Assembly: GCA_964036295.1 (NCBI GenBank)
Contig: OZ038463.1
Location: 22,555,069-22,619,068 of the forward strand
Source of the DNA: Plumapathes pennacea
Taxonomy: Eukaryota > Cnidaria > Anthozoa > Antipatharia > Myriopathidae
DNA length: 64,000 nucleotides
Direction: 5' to 3'
The notes under the pieces were generated by a model, which did no database searches, was not told the origin of the DNA, and worked only from the letters and a program-made list of their open reading frames with translations. Positions 37,637 to 47,819 of this stretch are shown here, piece after piece (the first letter of the stretch is position 1; every line of letters starts with the position of its first letter). Made by a program: the position numbers and the translations under genes.

Positions 37637-38979
37637 TCCCCGAGCGAAGCGAAGCGAAGTGAGGGTAATAATCACGGCGCTAATGCAGCAAATTCGCTTT
37701 GTGTGGAGACTCCAAGCCAGTCGCCATCTCGAAATCTAATGTTCGTCAGTCAGTCTGTCATGGGGCGACCTCTAAGGCAATGACGTAATAATAATTATCG
37801 ATTAGCGTCAAAGCGAGGTCAAACAAAGGTTTGAACGAAGCAACAACTGTACGTAACTGCGTTCACGAAGATGAATTTGAAAACTGGAAAACTTGACACA
37901 GCACGGTCTCGCGAAGCTCGTCTGCAAAAGAGAAGGGAACTAGCCAGGCAAAGCGAAATCGTGAAACAATCGAACAGCGCCAAATAAATACGTCTAGAGA
38001 AAAGACGACAAACATTTGATAACCGACAGCATCATGAACGGAAGCGTGCCGAAGAAGATCAAGCAAATCGGGAGCTTCAGACGCCGTCTTGTGTTAAACT
38101 CAGATCCTTATTCAGAAAGGACAAACAACAAAGGTTAGTCAGTGGAAAGCGAACAATCACCGTGACAAATATATTCTACCCGTATCTTGTAACTCGATCA
38201 CTTCAAGAATGTATTAAAATCTGTATGCTGATCATTTTCCCTCGAAGTATTCTTTTAATACGCTTCTGTCGCCAGTTTCGGCTACTGTATTGGCTCAGAG
38301 CAATCGGAACTTGGGGTCTTGAATGATTTAGTCAGATGTCTTATTATTTCTTTCAAGACTAAAACTAACAAATACTGTAATTTGACATGCGGTGATTGCA
38401 GCGAGAATCGTTCACAAGCCCTTAGAAGTATGACTAGGTCTGAAGCCCGTGCATAATTTGAAGTAAACCGTTCAAGTTATGCTTTGATTCTGGGAGAAAT
38501 CATGTTGTTTTGAGCGCGTTCACGTACAAAACAATTCGAGCTCATTAAACATGCATGCCTGAGTCATGTGCATGCAACCCAGAGTAAAAACAAATTGCAC
38601 AGGAAGCCTATTTAATTGTACTACCTATGAATTCAAAATTGGAGAATCAGTGTTTGTTTTTCTCCCGTACTACGACGGCCAACAAACTTCAAAATTTGAG
38701 TATTAGATTTTGAGAACGTGCTTGGCAGACTGTATAAATTAATTTGTCGTGCCGACCGACCGTGGGAAATACGTACTTCGTCACGCAATCGATTCTTTTT
38801 TTCAACGCAAAAGTATAACACACCATTCTTTTTCTCCTTCCTTTGTGTGTAGCATTTGACTTCGAAGGAAAGATTGAGTCAACATTTCGGTAAAACAAAG
38901 GCTACTCTTCTTGGGAGTACCAAAGTAAAAGTCCCATCAATGTCAGAGCGAGGGGAATCTGCGATTATCGTATTTCTAG
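37637..38979 (+). mobile_element. Non-autonomous Helitron 3 (1,343 bp)
   Basis: It starts TCCCCGAGCGAAG after GTTTTTTAA and ends CGTATTTCTAG before TAGAAATACG. This restores the satellite text TTTTTTAATAGAAATACG. The insertion point in the monomer differs from that of Helitrons 1 and 2, so it is an independent event. Positions 37871-38090 are a decayed version of the 5' end of the Helitron 2 protein gene (TCTCGCGAAGCTCGTCT shared), with stops. Confidence 0.9.
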
Positions 38980-39249
38980 TAGAAATACGTAAATACGTAA
39001 TTTCTGTTAAATTGTTTTGTGATAGTTTGATACATGGGTAACCATGGGTAAGCCTTAAATTGTTAGTAATACCAAAGTTAACTGTGCTTATATTAACACA
39101 GAAAGGCTGTTGATTAAGACACCACTATCTGAGTAGTAAACACACGTCACATTACATCATAATGAGGCCTTATAATAGAAGCAGGTAAATACATAATTTC
39201 TGTTAAATTGTTCTAAATTAAAACTACATGGCTATTATGCCGTGATCAT

Positions 39250-39840
39250 GAAATGCAGCCATTGTGCTCTTTGTAAACGGAAACCAGTCGGTAAACGAGG
39301 GTGCTTCTACAGCTGTAACGCATCTCGAAGTTGAGACAGCGAGGCAATTCGGTCGTCGTATTGGACCGCAAGGGTTGATGCTCGAAGATCGAGACACTGA
39401 GCCATCATCTGAACTTGAAATGCTTGATGGCCGGTTGCGTTACTATTTTGCGCAGATTGGTGAAGGTAAGGTTACTTGGAAGAGAGCTAGAGAGCCGTCG
39501 CGTATACCTTTACGCAAATTACAAAGACTTTTGCAGAAGAGCAAACGTGTGCGTTATTACTTTGCTAATTTGTTCCAAAGTCATCTGCTCTTTGCGAGTG
39601 TCGTAAAAAGCAAGAAATATGTGCTAATTACTCTTTTACAGCGCATTTAGCAAAACTTGCCGAAAAGAACAAGGTTCGTAAGCATGTATATGTTTCTAAG
39701 CAACGGCGAACTGGAAAACATAAAAAGGATACGATAGGTTTGCACACTTTTATCAGGGATGTAAATAACAAATTTTACCACAATAAATATAGACTTCGTA
39801 TTTCCGGAGACGTTGAAGAGAATCCTGGGCCTCTGGCATT
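39250..39840 (+). pseudogene. Gene remnant ending in a 2A ribosome-skipping motif
   Basis: A frame open from 39569 reads through SKQRRTGKHKKDT and HTFIRDVNNKFYHNKYRLRI into GDVEENPGP, whose last eight residues are encoded at 39809-39832. This is the full consensus D-x-E-x-N-P-G-P of 2A peptides, which make the ribosome skip the Gly-Pro bond. Upstream, another frame (39264-39650) reads WKRAREPSRIPLRKLQRLLQ, and a third shows KCSHCALCKRKP at 39250. The ORF is therefore broken by at least one frameshift. 2A motifs are known near the N termini of some invertebrate non-LTR retrotransposons and NLR-like genes. Which one this is I cannot say. No reverse transcriptase follows. Confidence 0.6.
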
Positions 39841-40606
39841 ATGGCATGATCATTATGGCCTCTGGCATGATTCGGGATTCCCCGTTCTATGATATTATGC
39901 TCGTGACATTTCATTGACAGATCTTGTATCTTAATCTCGCGTGATATTTGCCTCAATCCTATTAGTAATTCAATATCCTCAGACAATAAACAAAGAACCT
40001 TTACTGCACGCAAAACGAAGTTAAACGCTGACTGTTCGTATACGCCGCGCGTTACACAAAGCCGCAGAGTTTCCGACAAAGGGAGGCGCTCTGCCCGCAG
40101 GGAAAAGTTCAAGTTCTATCAAGTTTCGACACGTCTTCTACTACTTATTCGATGTTCTTTCACACAAATATTGCTCAGAACACAGATACATTGGTTGAAG
40201 CGGTATCTATAATCGAGCATTTGCAAAACACAACCCTTCGTACTTTACGGGGGTCCCGCTGGTAACACATCAAGCATTTGTGTACGGCTATTTTCAAGTC
40301 TTCCGACGCTTAAAAACAATGCAAGCCAAAATCGCTCTTAAAGCATGGCTTCCGTGCATCCAGAAAGCCAACCGATGATCGTTTTGTTTGGATCAACAAC
40401 TGAAGGACCGGAATTTTTTTCTATATCCCTTGACAGAGAAAACCCATTGTACTTGGTTCTGTGATTTTGATCTCTGAATACGTCTGATCTTGCAATGCCT
40501 GTGTTTTAACACATTTTAAAATACAAACGTATCTTAGCACCTCGGTTACTTTTGGCAATCTTCTTTTTGAGCTTCTAGCTTTCTCGCCTGCGATGGTTTA
40601 TTGATC
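39841..40606. other. Stretch without a recognisable gene
   Basis: After the 2A motif the frame soon stops. A minus-strand frame at 39753-40112 overlaps the 2A region and has no recognisable motif. I see no tail, repeat or RNA gene. Confidence 0.4.
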
Positions 40607-41059
40607 CTAATTTTCTCTTTCCATTTCCATCTGTGGCTTTTTATTGTTTCCATGTTGTTTACATGCACGTTCACGGAACGCATTAGCATTGTGAAGTACG
40701 TAAGCTCGGGTATAATCATGAAATTTTGACGACTTTGGGACATTCTTTGAAATGTATTCTTGTATTAGTCGCCTGCTTTTTCTACTCTTGTTCAAAATGC
40801 GTGAAAGGTAATTCAATGGTACGTGGCTTGGCTCACGACTTCGTCTTGGAGGACTTCGGTTTTCTTTCACATAAACATTTGTGGGAATACAATAAAACTG
40901 AGCGAAGCAAGATCTACCAACGGTCACTTTTTCCTCAGCCATTTCCCAATTTTCAAATAATAACGCCATCTGTTCCACTGATTGTTTGACCTTCATGGCA
41001 CCGAGCCAAAATGTCACAACAACAACATAAATGCACGCAGAGTGAAATTTTGATTCCAA
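40607..41059 (-). CDS. Hypothetical protein, 150 codons
   Basis: I do not recognise the family. The minus-strand frame has a hydrophobic N-terminal stretch (CIYVVVVTFWLG) that could be a signal peptide or membrane segment. A cysteine pair follows (SCFAQFYCIPTNVYV), then a basic region with SREPSHVPLNYLSRILNKS. The last part loosely resembles AREPSRIPLRKLQRLLQKS of the 2A remnant at 39480-39550 on the other strand. Just upstream on the minus strand a different frame starts MRVNLKVLCILLLCIILA (around 41150), a better signal peptide. The true start may therefore be there with a frameshift or intron between. Confidence 0.35.
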   Translation of the reverse strand: MESKFHSACIYVVVVTFWLGAMKVKQSVEQMALLFENWEMAEEKVTVGRSCFAQFYCIPTNVYVKENRSPPRRSREPSHVPLNYLSRILNKSRKSRRLIQEYISKNVPKSSKFHDYTRAYVLHNANAFRERACKQHGNNKKPQMEMEREN

Positions 41060-41655
41060 ACAAAAGTCAGATTTTCTGACGCTTTACTTGTATCAGCAAG
41101 AATAATACAAAGTAAAAGAATACAAAGTACCTTCAAGTTCACCCTCATACTAAACAGTTCCATATAATCCGCTATCATGCGCTTGTCAAGAATCGCCGTC
41201 TTTACACAGGTTCTCGTCTTTGTATCTCGAGCGCCTTCGTTCAGCTTGTTCCTTCAAGTTCTCAAGGTTCTGGATATTAGATTCTTCGTACATTTCTGTA
41301 CAGTTGTGCATAGTTATGCAGTTCATTGATAAGTTCATTGCATTTGCTTTCATGGCTTTCAATATGGCTTTTGAGGCTGAACGGACCGACCCAAGCCAAA
41401 ACCGCTCAATGAAATTTAGTATGGGTCTACCGCAGCCGGCGTATGCGTTTGTAAGTAAGATGAGCGGTCCATAAAATAATCAACAGAGCCAACTAAGGCA
41501 AGCAACTTGCTGTCTTCAAAATGGCGAAACTGCTCGCCCGCCAAGTCACTTGATCACAACGTCATCACAAATCACATGATAATATGAACCAATCACCGCA
41601 TGCAGATTTCTAACCCAGAAAAATAAAAAAAAAAAAGAAAATCGTTCCAATTTAA
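41060..41655. other. Non-coding DNA upstream of the Helentron genes
   Basis: About 41540-41640 is an inverted, diverged copy of 34449-34530 (shared GGTGATTGGTTCATAT on the minus strand). No gene is recognised. The 5' end of the Helentron must lie here or further left, but I could not place it. Confidence 0.4.
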
Positions 41656-41658
41656 AGC

Positions 41659-44382
41659 TTGTGTCGTCACAAGCAACAAGGTGCCTTTTGTGCTGCTGGT
41701 TGCTTAAACAACAAAGCTTGTGACTTTTCATCTGTTGAAGAACGAAAAGTTTATTTTAGAGAGTACAAGAGAAAGCGAAGAATGGATCAAGAATATGTTG
41801 CTAAAGAGAAAATAATAAGAATGCTAAACAGAGAAAGTAATCCTGAAGCAAAACAAAATGATAATGAGGCTAAAAAAATACACAGAAAAGCAAACCTAGA
41901 TTCTGTAAAAGAAAAAGAGCGACAGACTAAGAAAAGACAGAAAGAGAAAAACCCAGACTGTGTGAAAGAAAAACGGCAATGGGCGTACAAAAGACGAAGA
42001 GAAAGAAACCCACACTTAGTAAGATTAAAAGAGAAACAAAAGAAGCAAAAACAAAGAGTAATGAAATTCAAAAGCATACAGGGCCTAATAGAGAGATTTC
42101 ATGAAAATGTTAAATATGGACCTGAGTATGTGTGCACTTGTTGTGATCAGCTTTGGTACAAATCTAGTGTTATCGCATGTAATGAACATTCATACAAATC
42201 AGATCTTGATGCACTGGTCAAAATTTGCAACACTGGGAAAAAAAGTGTGAACAATACTCAGTGGATTTGTAACACTTGCCATCGAAACATCAAAAGTGGT
42301 AAGTTGCCTAGTTGTGCAAAGGCAAATAAAATGACATTCCCACCTAAACCATCAGTGTTAGAGTTGACTGAGCTCGAAGAAAGACTTGTGTCACCAAGAA
42401 TACCATTTATGCAGCTTCGTGAACTGCCAAGAGGTGGTCAAGTCAGTATCCATGGGAACATTGTAAATGTACCTGCAGATGTGAACACTACAGTCAGTGT
42501 TTTGCCTCGGTGTATAAGTGACACTGAAATTGTACCTCTTAAGTTGAAAAGGCGCATGAGTAACAAGCATTACTATCAGTTCCAGACTATTAGACCCAAA
42601 AAGGTTTTAGATGCTGCAAAGTATCTTGTTGAAACAAGTGTCCTGTTCAAGGAACAGGGTATTTATATGGATACTGCAGTAACAAATAGCATTGGAACAG
42701 AAAGCAGTTCTAACTCTGTAGAATGGTCTGAATTTTTTGAAACAGAAAATAAATCACCTTCTAAGGAAAGTAATAATGATAAATCATGTCCAACAAGTGA
42801 AACAAACACAAATTCACTTGATTGTTTGATTGAAAATGAATGTGACAAGAATGTTTCAAGCTCCAATTCTCAATTAAACAGAAGTGCTGATCAAAAAAGT
42901 TATGATGATGATGACAACTGGTGTGAAGTAGAAGAACGCCCGTCTGGAAACATGGATACACTTTTGCAAGAAACAGATGTGTCTGAAGAAGGACATAGAA
43001 GTTTCAGTTTTGCACCTGGTGAAGGCCAAAAACCACTGGGAATGTTTTATGATAAAGACTCTGAATTCTTATCATTTCCAACAATTTATTGCGGTGAACG
43101 TAGGCCTGATAACAAAGACAGAACAGTGCCTGTACAGTACAGCACAATTTGTAAATCAGAATTGAGACGCCAAGATAGAAGAGCAGCAAAATCAATTCCA
43201 AATATTTTTTATAAGTTGAAGAAATTACAAATTAAACAAATTCAGAGCAGTGCTACAATTTCACTACGAAAGTGCAAAACAAAAGGAAAAAAATTCATTG
43301 CAAAGGACTTCAAATCTGATGATGCAGTTAAGGAACTAATACACCTAGACGAAGGATACAGAGTGTTAAGAAACTTACGAGGTTCACCTCCATATTTTGA
43401 AAAATGCAAAAAAGACCTATTTGCTATGATAAGGCAAATTGGCAACCCAACATGGTTTTGTTCATTTTCAGCAGCAGAAACAAGATGGACTCATCTCCTT
43501 CAAATTCTAGGCAAACTTGTTGACAACAAAAGTTATACTGACACAGAGATTGAAGAAATGTCTTGGCAGAAAAAATCTAAACTGATTCAAAGTGACCCAG
43601 TGACCTGTGCTAGACATTTTGATCATATGGTTCAGATCTTCATGAATCAATTTTTAAAGAGCAACTTGGCTCCTGTAGGAAAAATTACTGCTTTTTTTTT
43701 ATCGAGTTGAATTTCAGCATCGAGGATCTCCACACATTCATGCACTCTTCTGGATTAAAGATGCTCCACAATATGGAGTTAACTCTTCACAAGAAATCAC
43801 TGACTTCGTAGACAAGTATGTCACATGCAAAGATGATCCATCAAAAGAAATGACAACTTTCGTCAACTATCAAACCCACAGACATGCAAAAACTTGCAAA
43901 AAAAGAGGGGAAAACATATGTCGTTTTAATTTCCGTATTCCTCCTATGACCAAAACAATTATCTTAACACCACTAGCAGAAAGTACAGAGAACACAAATG
44001 AGTGGCAGCAACACAAAATAAATTACTCCAAAATAAAACTTTTAATTTGAACAAATGAAACTTGGAGATGATATAACATTTGAGGAGTTTCTACAGAAAT
44101 TGAATCTAACTGAACATCAGTATATTCAGGCTATTTGATCCAATTTAACTCGTGATACATTGTTTCTAAAGAGGTCACCTTCTGAAATTAGAATAAATAA
44201 TTACAATACAAATGTAATAAAAGCTTGGCGTGCCAACATGGACATACAGTATGTGCTAGATCCTTATGCATGTGCAATGTACATTCTTTCATACATCACT
44301 AAAGGTTAAAGAGGCATGAGTAAACTCATTCAGAAAGGTTGTGAAGAAGCCAGAAAAGGTAACAAGGACATAAAAAAACCAG
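41659..44382 (+). pseudogene. Helentron N-terminal region and HUH Rep nuclease, broken
   Basis: The frame is open to 43710; the first ATG in frame is near 41782, although coding similarity begins earlier. It has basic repeats (KEKNPDCVKEKRQWAYKRRR). A DUF6570-like zinc region follows (CTCCDQLWYKSS, WICNTCHRNIKSGKLPSC), then NKHYYQFQTIRPKKVLDAAK, and the Rep domain begins. A run of nine Ts at 43692-43700 marks a one-base frameshift. In the next frame EFQHRGSPHIHALLWIKD carries the HUH metal-binding motif. After another shift near 44045 the frame shows DPYACAMYILSYITKG with the likely catalytic tyrosines. It also has in-frame stops near 44139 and 44307. Rep would nick and rejoin DNA; this copy cannot make it in one piece. 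Confidence 0.85.
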
Positions 44383-46947
44383 GTGCGGCACATTGGCAAC
44401 AAGTTTCTAAATAATGTAGAAATTAGTGCACAAGAAGCTGTCTACCTTCTTTTACAAATTCCTCTGAGAAGATCGTCTCGTGATTTCTTATTTATCAACA
44501 CAAGCTCAGAAAATGAAAGGACGTTCCTACTTAAACCACTTGACAAGATACAGCAGCTTCCAGATAATTCTAATCATATTGAATCAGATAACCTAATAAA
44601 AAGGTATCAAAGACGACCTAAATCACTGGAACAATTGTGCCTAGCTGATTTTTCTGCATTTTACAATTGTAAAATGCCACCTAAATCATCTTCCAATCGT
44701 CGAAGTTCTTTTAAATCACATTTAAAAAATATTACAGCTGATGATGGCCTATTGCCAGAAGATTCATTTAACTTAGAGGACGTACTTGATGATACTATGG
44801 ATGAAGAACTGCCAGTAGTTGAAAAAACTATTACACAAAAACAGAATGTACTCCCTAGCGGTATAATCTTACAAAAAAGGAAAAGACCAAAAATCATTAG
44901 AAGTGTCAGATTTAATAAAGAAAAAGATCCAGAAAACTATTTTAGGGAGCAAATCATGCTTTATATTCCATGGAGAAATGAAAATAGAGATCTTTTGGGT
45001 AACTGTGTTAGTTTTCAAGATAAATTTGAACAGCTTGAAAAGATGATTATTCTTAAACGGGATCAGTATGAACATCATGCTGAACAGATAGAGAAAGTAT
45101 TCTCAGCTCTACAAGATCAAGAGGATCTTGACAGTGCTTTTGATCACTGTGCCCCAAACACCCAACATGAAAACCAACAAGATGAATCTGATATAATCAC
45201 AGAAAGCATGAAGTTTGGTTGTTTCAATCCAGGAGAATACAAGCAACACAAAGAATATGACCTTGCCAATGATCTTGGTATTTATCCAAGAAATCATAGC
45301 TCTGAAGAAATGGTAACTGACAATATGACTAATGACTGTTATCAAGAAACAATGCAGTCCCTCAACAAAGAACAAAAAGAATTCTTCTACCATGTTGTTC
45401 ATTGGATAAAAACAAAAGATCAACCATTACATGTATTTCTGAGCGGTGGTGCTGGCGTAGGCAAAAGTTTGGTCACCAAAACTTTGTATCAAGCACTGGT
45501 AAAATATCTGAACAGCATCCCTGGGGAAAACCCTGACAATGTCCAAGTTATTAAAATTGCTCCAACTGGGAAAGCAGCATTTAATATCTCTGGCAATACA
45601 ATTCACTCAGCATTCAAAATTCCTGCTAGTCAAGGATTTCGATATCGTGCTCTACAAAGTGATAACCTCAACACTATTCGAAGTAAACTGAGCAAACTTA
45701 AAGTAATTTTCATTGACGAAGTATCCATGGTTGGGAATGGCATGTTCAATTTTGTTAACTTGCGACTTCAGCAGATTATGGGATGTAAAAAGCCTTTTGG
45801 AGGTGTAAGCATCATAGCTGTAGGAGATTTGTTCCAACTGAAACCTGTCATGGATGGCTGGATATTTCAAGACTTGAGAGTAGATTATGGTCCTCTTGCA
45901 ACTAATGTTTGGCAAGAACACTTTAAATTATATGAGCTTTCAACCATTATGAGACAAAAAGATGATAAGAATTTCGCTGAACTTCTTAATCGTCTAAGGG
46001 AAGGAAAACATACAAAAGCTGACTTAACTGTATTAGAAACAAGAATTATTCAGAAAAATGATTCAAATTATCCCAATGAAAGTGTCCATCTTTTCACCAC
46101 TAACGCAAGTGTTAATTATCATAACAACTTAACATACAAGCAGGCCATAGGGGACAAAGTTGAAGTTCAAGCAATTGATGTTGTCATAGGAGGAAACCTG
46201 ACAATAGAAGTTAAAGAAAAAATCAAAGAAAAAGTAAGGAAACTGCATCCAAAACAAACTATGGGCTTGCATAGAATCTGTCAAGTAGCTGTAGGAACAA
46301 GAAATGACTTAGTTGTGAATGTTGATGTCACTGATGGCATGACTAATGGGGCTGAATTTGTTGTAAAGAAAATTGAATACAGAGTTGAAGGTTCATCACG
46401 ACCAAGCATAATCTGGGTTAAATTTGATGAGTCAAGAATTGGCCAAAAGTGTCGGAAAACATATAGTTATTTGTACAATAGTAGCATTCAACCAGACTGG
46501 ACACCAGTCTTCGAAGTTTCTAAGCAATCTGTCTATGGAACACGTTATAATGCTCATGTAATGCGTAAACAGTTCCCTTTACGACCAGCTGCTGCAAAAA
46601 CTATACATCGCTGTCAGGGTGACACAGTAAATGAAGCAGTCATTGATTTTGGGAATCGAAAACTAGAACACTTGCACTATGTTGGTCTTAGCAGAGTTCG
46701 TAATTTGTTGACACTCCATGTCCTAAATCTCAACAAGGAAAAAATTACTGTCAGTGACCAGGTTCAAACAGAAATGGAGAGATTAAGGTCACAAGCTAAA
46801 TTAAAACTTTGTATTAGTTCATTGTACAGCATAAAAGAAAGTAGTTTCAAAATTCTTTTTCACAATGTTCGGTCACTCCACGCTCATTTTAAAGACATAC
46901 GTGTGCAGACTATAATGTTCAAGCTGCTGATATTAGCATATTTGTAG
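44383..46947 (+). CDS. Helentron PIF1-type helicase region
   Basis: A long open frame of about 850 codons has all helicase motifs in order: Walker A (LSGGAGVGKSLVTKTL), motif Ia (APTGKAAFNISGNTIHSAF), Walker B (VIFIDEVSMVGN), IIAVGDLFQLKPV, STIMRQKDDKNF, and the C-terminal CQGDTVNEAVIDF and YVGLSRVRNLLTLHVLN. PIF1-type helicases unwind DNA 5' to 3' and in Helentrons are fused to Rep. Here the frame begins inside the Rep/helicase linker after the broken Rep region. It continues past the helicase into the first residues of the endonuclease (FKILFHNVRSLHAHF) before a frameshift near 46900 ends it. The helicase domain itself looks complete. Confidence 0.85.
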   Translation: MRHIGNKFLNNVEISAQEAVYLLLQIPLRRSSRDFLFINTSSENERTFLLKPLDKIQQLPDNSNHIESDNLIKRYQRRPKSLEQLCLADFSAFYNCKMPPKSSSNRRSSFKSHLKNITADDGLLPEDSFNLEDVLDDTMDEELPVVEKTITQKQNVLPSGIILQKRKRPKIIRSVRFNKEKDPENYFREQIMLYIPWRNENRDLLGNCVSFQDKFEQLEKMIILKRDQYEHHAEQIEKVFSALQDQEDLDSAFDHCAPNTQHENQQDESDIITESMKFGCFNPGEYKQHKEYDLANDLGIYPRNHSSEEMVTDNMTNDCYQETMQSLNKEQKEFFYHVVHWIKTKDQPLHVFLSGGAGVGKSLVTKTLYQALVKYLNSIPGENPDNVQVIKIAPTGKAAFNISGNTIHSAFKIPASQGFRYRALQSDNLNTIRSKLSKLKVIFIDEVSMVGNGMFNFVNLRLQQIMGCKKPFGGVSIIAVGDLFQLKPVMDGWIFQDLRVDYGPLATNVWQEHFKLYELSTIMRQKDDKNFAELLNRLREGKHTKADLTVLETRIIQKNDSNYPNESVHLFTTNASVNYHNNLTYKQAIGDKVEVQAIDVVIGGNLTIEVKEKIKEKVRKLHPKQTMGLHRICQVAVGTRNDLVVNVDVTDGMTNGAEFVVKKIEYRVEGSSRPSIIWVKFDESRIGQKCRKTYSYLYNSSIQPDWTPVFEVSKQSVYGTRYNAHVMRKQFPLRPAAAKTIHRCQGDTVNEAVIDFGNRKLEHLHYVGLSRVRNLLTLHVLNLNKEKITVSDQVQTEMERLRSQAKLKLCISSLYSIKESSFKILFHNVRSLHAHFKDIRVQTIMFKLLILAYL

Positions 46948-47501
46948 AAAGCAGACTCTGCTCAACGGACCCTGATCAATCATATCTCATTCCACAATTT
47001 CATACTTATCGAAATGACTGCACAACTTATGAAACTTTTTCTAGGCCTCACTATGGTACTGTGTTGTACAGTAAAGACAAACTGTCTAGTGAATTCCCAA
47101 TAAAACTAAATTATAACCAAGTTGAAATAACTTTTGTAAAGCTTGACAAACCAATAAACAATCTGCAAATAATTGGAATTTATTGCTCACCAAAGATATC
47201 AACTGTAAAACTCATTGAAGCACTTGATTTTCTGCACACTATCATTGAAAAAAAGTCACCAACAATAATTATGGGTGACTTCAATATTGACCTGCTTCGA
47301 CAAACATCTAAAACGACTGCCCTTATTCAAACTCTCATATAGAAGTACAACTATACTCAACTGGTACAAAACTATACAACTGACAACAGAACTAGGATAG
47401 ATCACATCTATACCAGCTGTCCGTACCTTGTGCACACAAGTGGAGTTTTGGAGAGTTACTTCAGCGATCACAAACCAATTTATATCAGCCTAAAATTGTA
47501 A
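46848..47501 (+). pseudogene. Helentron C-terminal endonuclease (EEP fold), broken
   Basis: Endonuclease/exonuclease/phosphatase motifs appear in order: FHNVRSLHAHF, then after a one-base shift near 46900 ADISIFVESRL, PTIIMGDFNIDLL with the catalytic D-x-N, NRTRIDHIYTS and finally SDHKPIYISLKL with the D-H pair. An in-frame TAG at 47341 splits the last part. This domain distinguishes Helentrons from classical Helitrons. Confidence 0.8.
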
Positions 47502-47551
47502 AACCTGTTTAAGTTATAAAATACAGCTGAACCACCATCAGCACTAACTAT

Positions 47552-47576
47552 ACATTGTACTTTGTTCGTACAATGT
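47552..47576 (+). other. Perfect 9-bp stem hairpin downstream of the Helentron genes
   Basis: ACATTGTAC pairs with GTACAATGT across a 7-nt loop (TTTGTTC). Its place 50 bp after the endonuclease stop makes it a candidate for a Helentron terminal hairpin. It could also be a chance stem. Confidence 0.5.
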
Positions 47577-47819
47577 CTTTCTTTTCTTCCTGTTTTTGTT
47601 TCTTCTACATTATTATTTTGTCCTTGTTGGATTTCAAGATCATCAACTACAAGGTGATACTCTGAAACTAATGCTGCTAAAATATCAGTTTTCTAAGTTC
47701 TTACATAATATTGTCTTTGACATGTTCCAACTTCCTTATCATTTTCATAGGTCATTGAAATAAAGACCACAGCACATCGCATAGGTGAAGAAAAAGCCAG
47801 CTGCAATGTAAACAGACAC

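Larger units (their letters stand above)
16561..39214 (+). repeat. 196-bp satellite array, ~30 monomers, split by five insertions
   Basis: The monomer includes GTGATAGTTTGATACATGGG, a TTAACTGTG block, CTGTTGATTAAGACATTAC and GTAAATACGTAATTTCTG. Successive GTGATAG positions at 16571, 16767 and 16963 fix the period at 196 bp. Satellite DNA lies at 16561-17257, 26063-26559, 28277-28668, 32099-34415, 35893-37636 and 38980-39214. Leaving out the insertions and their target duplications, these sum to about 5,870 bp, or 30 monomers. The array starts and stops at the same point of the unit (AAATTGTTCT). A two-monomer higher-order repeat is visible around 32411-32914, where a CAAGGGTAGCCAAGGG variant recurs after 392 bp. 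The monomers hold a CATGGGTAACCATG partial palindrome and no gene. Confidence 0.95.
41659..47501 (+). mobile_element. Decayed Helentron (Helitron2-type) rolling-circle transposon, coding part
   Basis: The order of domains is Lys/Arg-rich repeat region, DUF6570-like zinc region, Rep (HUH) nuclease, PIF1-type helicase, then apurinic-like endonuclease. That order and the C-terminal endonuclease define Helentrons as I know them. A 9-bp stem, 7-nt loop hairpin at 47552-47576 and a 41-bp minisatellite follow downstream. The reading frame has several breaks, so the copy is dead. Element ends were not determined. Confidence 0.85.

Noticed and set aside
16561..39214. CRISPR-like or other prokaryotic repeat-spacer array
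   Set aside because: The whole 196-bp unit repeats with no unique spacers, and the context is a eukaryotic genome with introns.
40700..41059. Cystine-knot growth factor (PDGF/VEGF-like) reading of the minus-strand ORF
   Set aside because: A signal peptide and a few cysteines are suggestive, but the spacing does not give the cystine-knot pattern.
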